A program made the position numbers and the translations under genes. From a virus: a stretch of DNA of 61,954 bases. Within the stretch, counting starts at the first letter, position 1, and each line of letters begins with the position of its first letter. Location of the stretch: the IMG/VR virus record IMGVR_UViG_3300037840_000222, positions 1 to 61,954 of that record. The stretch is one strand, 5' to 3'. Of the stretch, positions 1 to 8,709 are shown one piece after another. Under the pieces are notes generated by a model. It saw nothing but the letters and a program-made list of their open reading frames with translations, had not been told where the DNA came from and did no database searches.

Positions 1-270
1 CACAGTACCTTCGAATATCGGTTCCACCATAGATAGAACTTGAGTTAATCCTGGGTCTCGGACATCGGGTATTTCTATGGGAAGAGAGTTCATAGTTCGT
101 AGATAATATTGGGCTTGGAGAATACGACCGAGATTGCCGTTCTCAAATCCAGCTTTTACTCTATTGTTGATGGCGAAAAGTACGGCCAAGATTCCATTGA
201 CGCCGTTCTCTTTTCCCTCCATCCAGGCTAGGTGACAGGCTAATCCGTTTAATAATTCAGAGCCTACCAT
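1..270 (-). CDS. Cell-wall hydrolase-like protein (SleB-like), N-terminal part
   Basis: Runs off the left edge; 90 residues are visible from the ATG at 270. The segment with WMEGKENGVNGILAV, then INNRVKAGF and LGRILQAQ, resembles the start of SleB-type hydrolases (Glu, Gly, then an NRV block). The catalytic Glu assignment is an inference. ATG overlaps the TGA of the upstream membrane gene. Confidence 0.5.
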   Translation of the reverse strand, partial: MVGSELLNGLACHLAWMEGKENGVNGILAVLFAINNRVKAGFENGNLGRILQAQYYLRTMNSLPIEIPDVRDPGLTQVLSMVEPIFEGTV

Positions 271-383
271 CAGCACCCCTTAATAGCAAAAAATAAAACT
301 ACGGTTAAAACAAAAACAAATCCGAATATAACCGTAAATATGGCTTTCATCGGATTAGGCAATCCGTTTAGCGGTTCACTCAT
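270..383 (-). CDS. Small single-pass membrane protein (37 aa)
   Basis: Starts MSEPLNGLPNP, then one hydrophobic helix of about 22 residues and a short KGC tail. Start overlaps the stop of the upstream gene and its TGA overlaps the next ATG, so it is translationally coupled on both sides. Its position beside a hydrolase-like gene would fit a lysis accessory role, but nothing proves this. Confidence 0.6.
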   Translation of the reverse strand: MSEPLNGLPNPMKAIFTVIFGFVFVLTVVLFFAIKGC

Positions 384-748
384 GCTTCACCCACCTGTAT
401 CACTCCGTCAGTCTTAGGAATTCCATTAATGGAATTTTTCTTCTTTGCTTCGACTTGTCTATTTATCTCGTCCTGTTGGATCAATTCTTTTGGGGAATAG
501 GGGTCAGGAAGGTCTCTAAGGAACCGCCAGTTACAGTCCCGCGAACAGAAATTATACACCTTTTGTGGTTGAGAAAGGTCGGACCGCTCTTCATAATTCG
601 GCTGCCAGTTACAAGCCTTATAGTATTCATCCGGCATCTGTTCCGGGTCTTGACTAACTGCCGCAGGACTCCAAGCTATCCTACATGCCTGTCCGTTCTG
701 GCCCTTGGTACATTTTATGTAATCACATATTACGCCGTTAATAATCAA
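380..748 (-). CDS. Hypothetical protein, cysteine-containing (122 aa)
   Basis: Starts with TTG in a 4-base overlap (TTGA) with the stop of the upstream gene. Five Cys residues in the N-terminal two thirds (CDYIKC, CR, CN, CSRDC) suggest a metal site. A palindrome copy is in frame near the C-terminus and encodes NSINGI. Function not recognised. Confidence 0.65.
   Translation of the reverse strand: MIINGVICDYIKCTKGQNGQACRIAWSPAAVSQDPEQMPDEYYKACNWQPNYEERSDLSQPQKVYNFCSRDCNWRFLRDLPDPYSPKELIQQDEINRQVEAKKKNSINGIPKTDGVIQVGEA
420..435. repeat. Palindrome copy 1
   Basis: Exact ATTCCATTAATGGAAT. In frame in gene 380-748 (NSINGI). Confidence 0.95.
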
Positions 749-903
749 TCAGTTATCTCCTCTACACAATCAACTCTAAAATAAGGCTCTCGATTCCTTA
801 GGATCGATACTGCGATTTTTTGCGCCCATTCTTCTGTAGTGGCGGCTACTTCGACCATCTCTTGATCTGGATAAGATAAAAATACCCTGTATTTTTTAAT
901 CAC
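745..903 (-). CDS. Hypothetical protein (52 aa)
   Basis: GTG start overlaps the TGA of the sigma-factor gene. Sequence begins VIKKYRVFLSYPDQEMVEV; acidic C-terminus. No family recognised; kept because of its exact overlaps with both neighbours. Confidence 0.55.
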   Translation of the reverse strand: MIKKYRVFLSYPDQEMVEVAATTEEWAQKIAVSILRNREPYFRVDCVEEITD

Positions 904-1382
904 GCCATCATTTCCTTCAATTCTTTAAGGGCTTTCTCTTTTTCCCTATGCACCCAGTATCTATCTTTACCATACAGTTCCCCAATCTCAGTTTCTGTGT
1001 GCCGAGTTGTACCACCTAATCCGAAAAACGATTCCAAGATAAATTGATGTAGTGAAGAGAGACTGTTTAAACATTCAATCGCTTTGGTAGCGTCTATTAG
1101 AATATCGACTGATGGCTGACGAATTTGCTGGCGGTCTATTTTTTTCACAACTCCCGGATCAGATATATCTTCTGTGTTAGGTGGACGGATTCGGAGAGAA
1201 TCGATAATAGTATTCCGGATAATAATATAAGCTAGCCGAGGGCTATTGATCTTTTCTCTATTCACAAAAAGAGCGAGGTTCGCCTCCTGCCTCAAGTCTT
1301 CCTTATCCTGCCAAGGAATCCTACGGGCGTATTTATAGATGACTTTTTCTATTAGTTCGTCGTATTTACTATTTTCGCCCAT
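900..1382 (-). CDS. Sigma-70 family RNA polymerase sigma factor
   Basis: About 160 residues from ATG at 1382 (MGENSKYDEL); an in-frame ATG further upstream lies inside the preceding small gene and is less likely. Residues about 15-70 resemble sigma region 2 (WQDKEDLRQEANLALF, then YIIIRNTIIDSLR). The C-terminal part (HQFILESFFGLGG, TETEIGELYG, VHREKEKALKEL) resembles the region 4 helix-turn-helix. Probably redirects host RNA polymerase to phage promoters, perhaps the late plus-strand block. Small for the family, like ECF or phage sigma factors. Confidence 0.75.
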   Translation of the reverse strand: MGENSKYDELIEKVIYKYARRIPWQDKEDLRQEANLALFVNREKINSPRLAYIIIRNTIIDSLRIRPPNTEDISDPGVVKKIDRQQIRQPSVDILIDATKAIECLNSLSSLHQFILESFFGLGGTTRHTETEIGELYGKDRYWVHREKEKALKELKEMMA

Positions 1383-1519
1383 TCGGCTTCCAGTCTTTGT
1401 GTCTCTTCCGTTTGTTGAACGATTCCGACTTTTGATACTTGGCACCCGGTGCAATACATACTGGGATCGCCGTCAGTTGTTCCATTATAAAGTCCATGAG
1501 GGCATCTAGGTATCGACAT
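1352..1519 (-). CDS. Small zinc-ribbon-like protein (55 aa)
   Basis: Begins MSIPRCPHGLYNG and has CTGC at residues 23-26, so one CxxC plus C-P-H. ATG overlaps the TAA of the HNH gene (TAATG). Its 3' end overlaps the sigma-factor start by 31 bases in another frame. Confidence 0.55.
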   Translation of the reverse strand: MSIPRCPHGLYNGTTDGDPSMYCTGCQVSKVGIVQQTEETQRLEAEWAKIVNTTN

Positions 1520-1878
1520 TATTGTTTCCCACCCCAGCGGCGGTTACCATGAAAACTGTCTTTGTGCCCGGTGTGACAACTATTACAGATAAACCAACTA
1601 TTCTCCACCGATACCTCTCCTTCGTGCCCTCTCGGAACCATCTCGTGCATTTCCCCACTGCGCTCCGTAGTTATTTCGCCGCAGCGTTCACACTCTCCCT
1701 GAGATCGTTCAAAGACTATCTTACGCACGACCGCTACGGCATCTTTTTTTGGCCACTCTCCCACCCGACCTTCAGCGTAGGCAGGGGATAGAACTGCGAA
1801 GGTTCGTCCCCTGAATATCCTGATGGGATAGCCGTTAACCAATTCTACGTAGACTCGGTTACGGCTCAATCGTGCCAC
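1519..1878 (-). CDS. HNH endonuclease-like protein
   Basis: About 119 residues. CERCG, then GEMHEMVPRGHEGE, NSWFICNSCHTGHKD form a typical HNH fold with two zinc CxxC pairs and a His-rich active site (beta-beta-alpha metal). Start uncertain: GTG at 1878 or TTG at 1869, which overlaps the upstream TGA; the frame is open to ATG 1905. May be a free-standing nuclease or packaging-associated HNH protein. Confidence 0.7.
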   Translation of the reverse strand: MARLSRNRVYVELVNGYPIRIFRGRTFAVLSPAYAEGRVGEWPKKDAVAVVRKIVFERSQGECERCGEITTERSGEMHEMVPRGHEGEVSVENSWFICNSCHTGHKDSFHGNRRWGGKQ

Positions 1879-2048
1879 GCATCCGGACAGTATCCACAAT
1901 ACCAATATTTATCATCTACAGTACACTCCAACTCTTTACCTCGTTTAAACCCTCTAGGGAGTTTTGCATCAGCATCCCACGCGGACACATAGAATTTATA
2001 ACCTTTATACTGACTTAGACAAGTTGGGCATTGCTTCTTCGTTTCCAT
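1866..2048 (-). CDS. Zinc-ribbon protein (60 aa)
   Basis: METKKQCPTC at the N-terminus and CGYC near the C-terminus give a two-knuckle zinc ribbon. It starts inside the 3' end of the preceding gene (44-base overlap) and ends over the HNH start. Confidence 0.55.
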   Translation of the reverse strand: METKKQCPTCLSQYKGYKFYVSAWDADAKLPRGFKRGKELECTVDDKYWYCGYCPDAWHD

Positions 2049-2772
2049 TTTTTATCCATTCTATCTCCGCAGCGCCATCAGGGTTTTGATTAGACTTCCA
2101 CTCGTACTCTGAGATAAATTCGCGGACTAGTTTTAGCAGGACTTCTTTCATTATAACATGAGCGGGTAGGGCCTTCGGAATTGGTGGGTCGGTTTTAATA
2201 GCTAGATCGAACCCATGAAGTAACTCTTCTTTCTCTCCTGGGGTTAGATAACAGCCCTTCAAATCAAACCATTCGCCTTTTTCGTTATGGTCGATAACGT
2301 GGAACGATTTATGGACGGCTTCTCTGAAACTAGCGGCTGTCACTTTCGGGTCACGGGCTTGTTCTAATATCTCTTCTGACGGCGCTTGATCTGTAGCAGC
2401 GACCGCCTTACGTAATTCTCCTGCCTTATTAATCCCCATCTTTAACATAGTCTCGTCATCTACATATTCGGACAGAGTTTTGACGGTGGACTTATAGGCA
2501 TAGAGTTGACTCTTTCCCTTCCCATAAATCTCTTCTAGAAAAGAGTAATACTCTCTCCAATTATTATAACCGAGAATAGTCCAGTAAAGTTTCTTCTCCA
2601 TTTCATAGATATCTCTACCAAGGGAGACATAGCCTTTGTCTAACGCAGCTTCTGATACTTTGACTTTCTTGATGGTATCTAATATGCGTTGGTGGGTTTC
2701 GTGCGCCAAATTTTTCTCTTGAGGAGTAGGCGGCTCAATTATTTTAGGCTCATACTGTTTAAGTTGATTCAA
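2005..2772 (-). CDS. Hypothetical phage protein (255 aa)
   Basis: Mostly helical and charged. The block LYWTILGYNNWREYYSFLEE followed by GKSQLYAYK resembles phage proteins near replication genes with a ParB/KorB-like or DNA-binding helical core, but I cannot assign a family. Overlaps neighbours at both ends. Confidence 0.65.
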   Translation of the reverse strand: MNQLKQYEPKIIEPPTPQEKNLAHETHQRILDTIKKVKVSEAALDKGYVSLGRDIYEMEKKLYWTILGYNNWREYYSFLEEIYGKGKSQLYAYKSTVKTLSEYVDDETMLKMGINKAGELRKAVAATDQAPSEEILEQARDPKVTAASFREAVHKSFHVIDHNEKGEWFDLKGCYLTPGEKEELLHGFDLAIKTDPPIPKALPAHVIMKEVLLKLVREFISEYEWKSNQNPDGAAEIEWIKNGNEEAMPNLSKSV

Positions 2773-2950
2773 TCTTTTGTCCCGTCACAAAAATATCTTG
2801 TCCCGTTAATTCTTTAATCAGTTCGTTAAAGGCTTTCCAATCAACATGATAGCCTTGGGTTGCTAGTTGCGAATGTACTTCCAAATTTTCTAGAAGTTTT
2901 ACCAATTGTGGTAGTGCCGAACACAGTGTTGCTTCTCTTGCGTATGTCAA
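2759..2950 (-). CDS. Hypothetical protein (63 aa)
   Basis: TTG start just after the TAA of the upstream gene. Helical sequence (PQLVKLLENLEVHSQLATQG). 14-base overlap with the next gene. Confidence 0.5.
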   Translation of the reverse strand: MTYAREATLCSALPQLVKLLENLEVHSQLATQGYHVDWKAFNELIKELTGQDIFVTGQKIEST

Positions 2951-3124
2951 TTATTCTTTGTACTCCAATCCATTAACGTTATATTCGATTGCGTAGTGAT
3001 AGAAATTCCTAACTTTGGGTATACTAGATATATACTGTTCGGCCAATTCCTTCGTCGCGTAAACCCCTAAGATTTCTACCTCGTGATCTACAGAATCTAT
3101 TTTTGTAATAATCCAAACTGTCAT
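2951..3124 (-). CDS. Hypothetical protein (57 aa)
   Basis: ATG overlaps the TGA of the clamp gene (ATGA). Begins MTVWIITKIDSVDHE; alternating pattern like a small alpha-beta protein. No family recognised. Confidence 0.55.
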   Translation of the reverse strand: MTVWIITKIDSVDHEVEILGVYATKELAEQYISSIPKVRNFYHYAIEYNVNGLEYKE

Positions 3125-4167
3125 ATCTTCATACCCGCCATAAGTAATCTTTTTTCTCCGGCTTCTATAAGGAACGGACTTCCTGATCCGTTCACCTTGA
3201 ATATAATGGTATCACAACCGCGAAGAGTTGTCAAGTGTTTTTTTAAGAAATTTTCATTCACCCCTATTTTAAAACAGACTGGCTCATCGAAAGCGTCTGG
3301 AACAATTGGGGTATATTCGATCTCATGTTTTGCCGACCCCTCCGAGTTTTTACAGGAAAGACCGAGAACATCGCCCTTGAAGTCAAATATGACAAGAGGC
3401 TTTTCCTGATCGACGGTGGGGGATAGAAGGGACAGTGCTTCCTGCAATTCATCAGTTTTGATCTCCACTATTAGTTTATAGGATTTAGGAATTACTTTTT
3501 GGATATCCGGAAAAGGCTTTGTCAGTTTCTTTGTCCAGACCGTTAACTCGTTTGTTTTAAAGAAGATACAGGAATTGGATTCTGAAATCTCTATATCTGA
3601 TTCTAAATCTTTAATGGCTCGGACGATCTTGGAAGGGATGAGAAATTTGATCCCGGCTTCGATTAACATTTCTGCCGTCATGAAGGCTATTCTTAGATTG
3701 TCCGTGGCTGTAGCTTTTAGAGTATGGATTCCGATTTCCAGATGAACCGACCCCGTATGGTCGAACCGAACGCCGTCAGTCGTGACTGAAGAGGCATAGG
3801 CCAATAGGTCGTTTAAAATCTTACCAGACAGCTTAATTCCATTAATGGAATTTTGGGGAACCTCTGGGGGTTTGTCTTTCAGAATCGGGATGTCGGCTTT
3901 GAACTTTCCGCTACGGATGGTAAGCGGCTTGCCTTCCTCCCAACTTATGGCGGCGTCTTTTGTCAGTTTAGAACATATGGAATTGAACAGACGGCTGTTC
4001 ACCATAAGTCTATTCTCTGCCTTAAACAAATCTGACGAGATTACTATCCCCATATCCCCGTCAGAAACAGAGAGACCCTCGCCCCCGATACAGGTGTCGG
4101 TACTGGCTACGGTCGAAAGTCTCTTCACCAACTGTTTTAGATGGCTGGCAGAGATAGAAAGATTCAA
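3121..4167 (-). CDS. dnaN: DNA polymerase III beta sliding clamp
   Basis: 348 residues, close to bacterial beta (about 366). Three-fold repeat pattern: first domain begins MNLSISASHLKQLVKRLSTV; middle has HTLKATATDNLRIA, matching the conserved A-T-D-x-x-R-L/I; FPDIQKVIP matches the F/Y-P-D motif; C-terminus RLLMAGMKI resembles the terminal M-P-M-R-L strand. Forms a ring around DNA as processivity factor for the phage polymerase. A palindrome copy is in frame (NSINGIKLSG) just before the second domain. Translationally coupled to the small genes on both sides. Confidence 0.88.
   Translation of the reverse strand: MNLSISASHLKQLVKRLSTVASTDTCIGGEGLSVSDGDMGIVISSDLFKAENRLMVNSRLFNSICSKLTKDAAISWEEGKPLTIRSGKFKADIPILKDKPPEVPQNSINGIKLSGKILNDLLAYASSVTTDGVRFDHTGSVHLEIGIHTLKATATDNLRIAFMTAEMLIEAGIKFLIPSKIVRAIKDLESDIEISESNSCIFFKTNELTVWTKKLTKPFPDIQKVIPKSYKLIVEIKTDELQEALSLLSPTVDQEKPLVIFDFKGDVLGLSCKNSEGSAKHEIEYTPIVPDAFDEPVCFKIGVNENFLKKHLTTLRGCDTIIFKVNGSGSPFLIEAGEKRLLMAGMKI
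3836..3851. repeat. Palindrome copy 2
   Basis: Exact. In frame in the clamp gene (NSINGI). Confidence 0.95.
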
Positions 4168-4352
4168 TTTTTTATGCTTTCAAAAACTCTACCTAAACAT
4201 ACTATTACGGCTACACATACCATACAAAAGAAGTCAAGTCCGCTTAGTTGTTTCTTTAAAAGATCGTAGGTTGTTCCGGCTATTGTGCACATGAAAAAAA
4301 TAGTAGTCATTGCCCACCACAATCCCATCTTTACGCTTTTCATATTTTCCAT
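4164..4352 (-). CDS. Small two-helix membrane protein (62 aa)
   Basis: Two hydrophobic segments (about residues 10-28 and 40-56) around a charged loop. Start overlaps the end of the nucleotidyltransferase gene; stop overlaps the clamp start. Function unknown. Confidence 0.55.
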   Translation of the reverse strand: MENMKSVKMGLWWAMTTIFFMCTIAGTTYDLLKKQLSGLDFFCMVCVAVIVCLGRVFESIKN

Positions 4353-5125
4353 TTCTGCCAGTGACGGCGGTAAGCCTCTGATATTACGCGACTTATAAAA
4401 TTCCTATCCAGTTCGGCAGGGAGGGGGGATTTTGCTTCAGCTTCTTTACATATCTCAAACATCTTAGTGGCTTCTCTGATCACCCAATCCTCTGTATATT
4501 TTCCCGTTCTAATATTAATCAATATTTCTTTCTCTGGAGAGGGTAGAGTTATAATTCCTGATCTCATCAGTTCTTCACATTCAACCAAGAGTCGGATTAC
4601 GTGCATCGCAAACTTAGTATCGTACCCATATTTTTCTATCAAGTCGGGACGATTAACGTTTCGGCTTCTCTCCCCCGTCATCCGCATTAATTGAGCAGAA
4701 GCAAAGCCTAAAAATTGTTTAGAGTGTTTCTTACAGAGAAACGCACTTCGATATTTTCGGACAGCGTGAAACCAAGTGTCGGATTCCGACGGTCCTTTTA
4801 CAACATTGTCGGCAAACAGACTGTGTAGGATTGATGGATTGCCTTTACAAGCTAAGTTGGCCCATTTCTGTAATCCGTATAAAGTTATATCTACGTCATC
4901 TTTTCCGTTCTTTTGATCGTTCCCTGAAGTAGACCAGACGAAGTGTTCATAAGAATCTATCCCGATTATTTTCTCTGGTGGCTCTACATATACCCCATAG
5001 ATATCTAGGTCGTCGTAGCCTTCAACCTTGGCCCCGTGGAGAGCAGACCCACCGACAAACAGGTGGATAATTTCTGACCAGTACGGAAATTTAGCTGCTT
5101 TAACGTGATCTAAAAGATCAGGCAT
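4340..5125 (-). CDS. Nucleotidyltransferase superfamily protein
   Basis: 261 residues. HLFVGGSALHGAKVEGYDDLDIYGVYV carries the G-G-S and D-x-D metal motif of the polymerase-beta-like nucleotidyltransferase fold (the predicted-nucleotidyltransferase group found in many phages and bacteria). The C-terminal half is helical. Good Shine-Dalgarno (TAAGGAGTAAA before ATG). The substrate cannot be read from sequence; roles in nucleotide or RNA modification are possible. Confidence 0.78.
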   Translation of the reverse strand: MPDLLDHVKAAKFPYWSEIIHLFVGGSALHGAKVEGYDDLDIYGVYVEPPEKIIGIDSYEHFVWSTSGNDQKNGKDDVDITLYGLQKWANLACKGNPSILHSLFADNVVKGPSESDTWFHAVRKYRSAFLCKKHSKQFLGFASAQLMRMTGERSRNVNRPDLIEKYGYDTKFAMHVIRLLVECEELMRSGIITLPSPEKEILINIRTGKYTEDWVIREATKMFEICKEAEAKSPLPAELDRNFISRVISEAYRRHWQKWKI

Positions 5126-5133
5126 TTTACTCC

Positions 5134-5688
5134 TTATTGGTTTAAGAAAAATTTAACCGCTTCTTTATCTGGCTCTCTACCAAAAGTAGAGATGAATAGT
5201 TTTTCGGTCATACCTGGGTGGGTTAAATATTCTTCTGGAAAGAAAGGAATATCTCCTCCAGATAGCCATTTAAAATAATCCTGTCTCCACATTTCTAGAT
5301 CGAGACCCTTTACTGCCTTCGCTTGTATCAGGTCAGCTAAAGTTTCTGGGTCTTCTAGAGAGGCAGGGAAGCTAACTCCCTTCGTATCGTTATCCCAAAA
5401 ACACTGAAAAGCCATCAGTCCGTTTGATTCTTTAGCGAACTCGGAGGGCCGAAAGAATATGCTATTTGTTGGTTTCCATAATAGCAGTGTCAATAGATCA
5501 GCATATCCGTCCCAACTTAAAGCAGTTGTCTCGGATATCTTTTTATTGAGAGCATCGTAGCCTACCTGAATGCACCATCTTACGTGGCTATAGTCGCATG
5601 GTATGGCGATCATCTTTCTATCTTCAGAATCAAACTCCATTTTACATTTACATTTACAAATAGTGGATAGCCAAGTTATAAATCTCAC
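5134..5688 (-). CDS. Hypothetical protein (184 aa)
   Basis: GTG start overlaps the TGA of the primase-helicase gene. N-terminus CKCKCKMEF; rest mixed alpha-beta with SWDGYADLLTLL. No family recognised. Confidence 0.6.
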   Translation of the reverse strand: MRFITWLSTICKCKCKMEFDSEDRKMIAIPCDYSHVRWCIQVGYDALNKKISETTALSWDGYADLLTLLLWKPTNSIFFRPSEFAKESNGLMAFQCFWDNDTKGVSFPASLEDPETLADLIQAKAVKGLDLEMWRQDYFKWLSGGDIPFFPEEYLTHPGMTEKLFISTFGREPDKEAVKFFLNQ

Positions 5689-7577
5689 CTGAACAACCTC
5701 TCCGGTTCTTTTTCTCTAGTAGTTGGGAAGAACGTACATACGTCCCCGTCAAACATCAATTCTGTATATGCATTACCAATTCCTAAATTTCTCCCCTTCT
5801 GTAAATAGACTTTGGTAAGCCGTTCATACGGTTCCCGTGGCGGTTTATCAGGATTGTCTATAGGGGCAACATCCCTGTGAATCGCATAGGCAGCATCGCT
5901 TGCGCTAATCAGCATCTCAGAACCCTTAGCGTCGGTTATGTGAATCGGCTTGCCTTTCATGGTGGAAAGAGCTTTGCGAGGTTGCCCCAGGTTAAACCAT
6001 TTGGTGCCGAATTTTTGGCTTAGGGATTTGATTCTATTCATCGCATTTTCCTGAGCCTTAATAGGGTCTTTTTCATTCACTGTTACGAAATGAATAGTAT
6101 CGAGAATAACGGTCGTTGCGCTGCTTCGCCGTATCGCTGCTTCGATTACATCTAACACCCCCATGATATCAGGAGTGTCGTTATTTCGTCCTATGTAATA
6201 CCGGGTATCAGACAGGAGCAGACCGGCTCGATCATAATCTTCTGGTTTCAGTTCGTGTCTGTTTTTATTTAGAAGGTAGGAAACGACGATTTGGTTGTAC
6301 TCTTCGTCAGATAATTCTGCGCTGTAGTTTAGAACTATCTCTCCACGTTTAACGGCCGCGTCTATGCTAGCATTCATCATCAGAGTGGACTTCCCCATCC
6401 CAGTTTGCGTGGCTGATAAATAAACCACTGACCCCGGCATGATAGTCGCCATCGCATCCATTTGTGGCCAGGGCCAGCGCCACCTGTACGGACTGTTTTC
6501 CGTGTCAATCCGCTGCCCGCGTTTAAGGTTATCTTTTAAATTAGAGAAGCCGGGTACTAAAATTTCTTTCGCCTTCACGGTTAGGCTCTCCACCAAATCT
6601 CTAAAGGCTGAGATGTCTGACTTACTGGCTTCAAGGAATAGTTGATTAGCGTCTTTTATCCCTTCTGGCCACGTCAATTTATAAACTCTTTCCTGAATCT
6701 CCCGAAGGGCTTTGTCCATATAATCAGACCCAGTTTGGTCGTTATCCCCGGCTAAGATTATACAATCGGCTTCTAAGAGTTTCTCCTTGTTGGCTGCCGT
6801 CAGAGGAGTTGAAGAGGATTGAACAGAGACGCACCTGAACCCCGCCTGTTCCATTGTTAAACAATCTATCTTACCCTCTGTTACGTATACGGCGTCCAAG
6901 GGTTCGATTGTGTCGGAGTTGAAGAGGGGAGTTGAGTCCCCTTTGGCCATACCGGATTGTCGGCAGAACTCTTTTTGGAGGATAGATCGGTACTCGATTG
7001 CGAGAACTCTTTCTCCTGAGACCGAAGGTAACGATATCCAGCCGCCGCCCGACACCATTGAATTGGCGGAAAGCCGTCCCACATCCTGCCTAAAACCGAG
7101 ATGCATTTTCTTAGCAGTTTCATAATCTATCCCCCTAGATTTTAACCAGTCTCGCCCGGCTTGACTTTCTTCTAAAGCCTTTTCGTATGTAGAATATTCT
7201 TCGAGTGAGTAAGAGACGGCCTTAGAATCTTTTCCATTAATGGAATTGAAAATCTTATCAGCAATTTTAGTCTTAGAAAACTTCTCACCGATTCCGAGTT
7301 CTGTTTTTGCTTTTCCCACTGCGTCAGGGAACTCCAGATTATCGAACTTTGTTATAAAAGAGATCACATCACCGCCAAAATTGCAGGCTCCAAAACATTT
7401 CCAATACCACCCGCCATTATAACTAATTACTTTGAATGACCCGGTTTTCTCGTTGTGGAAGGGACAGATCGCCGTGTAGTTTTTATCGGTTCCCTTCTTT
7501 AAACTAATCCTAGATGAGTAGAGGGGGAGTGTTCCGGGGTGGTTTTTTATCTCAATTACGTCTTTAGAATCAAACAA
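5685..7577 (-). CDS. Bifunctional DNA primase-helicase (DnaG-DnaB type)
   Basis: 630 residues. N-terminal CHC2-like zinc finger (CPFHNEKTGSFKV, CFGACNFGG at about 38-68), Toprim domain (VYVTEGKIDCLTMEQAG; LAGDNDQTGSDY at about 230-290), then a RecA-like DnaB helicase domain with Walker A-like SATQTGMGKSTLMMN at about 390 and Walker B-like TTVILDTIHFV at about 480. Same architecture as T7 gp4: unwinds the fork and makes primers. Palindrome copy in frame (FNSINGKDSK) in the linker between zinc finger and Toprim. Confidence 0.88.
   Translation of the reverse strand: MFDSKDVIEIKNHPGTLPLYSSRISLKKGTDKNYTAICPFHNEKTGSFKVISYNGGWYWKCFGACNFGGDVISFITKFDNLEFPDAVGKAKTELGIGEKFSKTKIADKIFNSINGKDSKAVSYSLEEYSTYEKALEESQAGRDWLKSRGIDYETAKKMHLGFRQDVGRLSANSMVSGGGWISLPSVSGERVLAIEYRSILQKEFCRQSGMAKGDSTPLFNSDTIEPLDAVYVTEGKIDCLTMEQAGFRCVSVQSSSTPLTAANKEKLLEADCIILAGDNDQTGSDYMDKALREIQERVYKLTWPEGIKDANQLFLEASKSDISAFRDLVESLTVKAKEILVPGFSNLKDNLKRGQRIDTENSPYRWRWPWPQMDAMATIMPGSVVYLSATQTGMGKSTLMMNASIDAAVKRGEIVLNYSAELSDEEYNQIVVSYLLNKNRHELKPEDYDRAGLLLSDTRYYIGRNNDTPDIMGVLDVIEAAIRRSSATTVILDTIHFVTVNEKDPIKAQENAMNRIKSLSQKFGTKWFNLGQPRKALSTMKGKPIHITDAKGSEMLISASDAAYAIHRDVAPIDNPDKPPREPYERLTKVYLQKGRNLGIGNAYTELMFDGDVCTFFPTTREKEPERLFR
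7231..7246. repeat. Palindrome copy 3
   Basis: First base T. In frame in primase-helicase (NSING). Confidence 0.95.
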
Positions 7578-7585
7578 GTTACCTT

Positions 7586-7876
7586 CTATTTTTCATCTTG
7601 GAGTTGATAAGTCAGCAACATCCCTTTTTCGCCGTTAGTTTTTTCTATCCAATATCCATATCCTATTCCTTTAAAGAAGGCTCTTGGTTGTCTACCGTTA
7701 GGTTTATAGACCGTCTCCAATTGAACATCTATCCAAACTTTTTCAGTGTGAAAACAGGTTTTAGATGTTCGAATAGACCATACCTTTGGGTCGCCTCTTT
7801 GCATTGCTATTCTGTTAAAATGTAAATAAAAGACTTTCGGTTTAGGAAACTTGAATTTTTTCAATTGGCTTCTCAA
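7586..7876 (-). CDS. Hypothetical protein (up to 96 aa)
   Basis: Frame open from a TTG at 7876 but overlaps the end of the phosphoesterase gene; an internal TTG at 7864 or ATG further in could be the real start. Basic, beta-rich (VWIDVQLETVYKPNG). No family recognised. Confidence 0.5.
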   Translation of the reverse strand: MRSQLKKFKFPKPKVFYLHFNRIAMQRGDPKVWSIRTSKTCFHTEKVWIDVQLETVYKPNGRQPRAFFKGIGYGYWIEKTNGEKGMLLTYQLQDEK

Positions 7877-8466
7877 ATTTTAAATATTCGTATATCTTAA
7901 TATTATTACTATTTACCCCTCTGGCTAAATATTTATCAGGTTTTTGAAGGAATTCGTCGAATTCGACGGGCTGATATTGAGTGTATTCGATTGCGAACAA
8001 ACGCTGCCAAGGATTCTTTAATAATTTTCGATGGGGTAATGGACTCTCGTTTTCTTCTGGATGAAAGCCGTGCCATATGTTATGCAGATGTCCGTGGACT
8101 GCCAGATTACACCCCGGCGGCAGAAAATCTGATGGTTTGTGGGACAACCAAACTCCCCGATAGATCATACCGTCGCAGCAGAAATCCCACCCGTTGTTCA
8201 TCCACCAACTCGCAGAATGACCCTCATCGTGGTTCCCCCGTATGAGAATCTTCCTACCGGGGATATCTGCCAACATATCTTTGACGGGTTTCTTATTCCC
8301 TATAGCAACATCCCCTAGACAGATAGTCGTATCTTGCGGACGGAGTAACCGCCTCCAGTTTTTTAGGATTAGCTCTGTGAAGTTCTCCGGTCGTTGGCAG
8401 TATGTAATAATGTTTGAATGGTTAAAGGTGCAGATCAGAAATCAAGAATGTCGTATCTGGTTTCAC
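7842..8466 (-). CDS. Metallophosphoesterase, frameshifted
   Basis: Calcineurin-like fold. The long frame (from codons before 8276 down to 7842) has ILIRGNHDEGHS (G-N-H-D/E) and AVHGHLHN (G-H-x-H). The first motif lies in another frame: GTG at 8466 with good GGAG upstream gives VKPDTTFLISDLHL and then hits TAA at 8422-8424. Dropping one T at CTT-TAA-C restores LNHSNIITYCQRPENF and joins the frames. Either a one-base insertion or +1 programmed frameshifting (the site CUU-UAA-C resembles the RF2 site). Related gene at 9426-10076. Confidence 0.65.
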
Positions 8467-8477
8467 TCCGGGTCTCC

Positions 8478-8493
8478 TTTCCATTAATGGAAT
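8478..8493. repeat. Palindrome copy 4
   Basis: First base T. Abuts the stop of duplicated gene copy 1. Confidence 0.95.
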
Positions 8494-8709
8494 TTAAATT
8501 TCTTCTATCTTACAAGAATGATGGCGGCGACTGTAGGAATTTACCAATTCCCATTTGTTATCTTTTAGCTCATACTTATCGACATTGTTGGTCCCACTTC
8601 GACCGGACGGACTATTTAGATAATCTAAGGCTTCGATAGAACTAGTGGTTAGGTTTGGAGACCCGTAACCTTCGTACTCATACGCATCGTACATAACAAA
8701 TAGAATCAC
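8494..8709 (-). CDS. Duplicated hypothetical protein, copy 1 (71 aa)
   Basis: GTG start; sequence MILFVMYDAYEYEGYGSPN, ending RRHHSCKIEEI. Nearly identical to 35677-35892. Stop codon directly abuts a palindrome copy, as in the second copy. Function unknown; acidic with a Gly/Ser-rich middle. Confidence 0.7.
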   Translation of the reverse strand: MILFVMYDAYEYEGYGSPNLTTSSIEALDYLNSPSGRSGTNNVDKYELKDNKWELVNSYSRRHHSCKIEEI

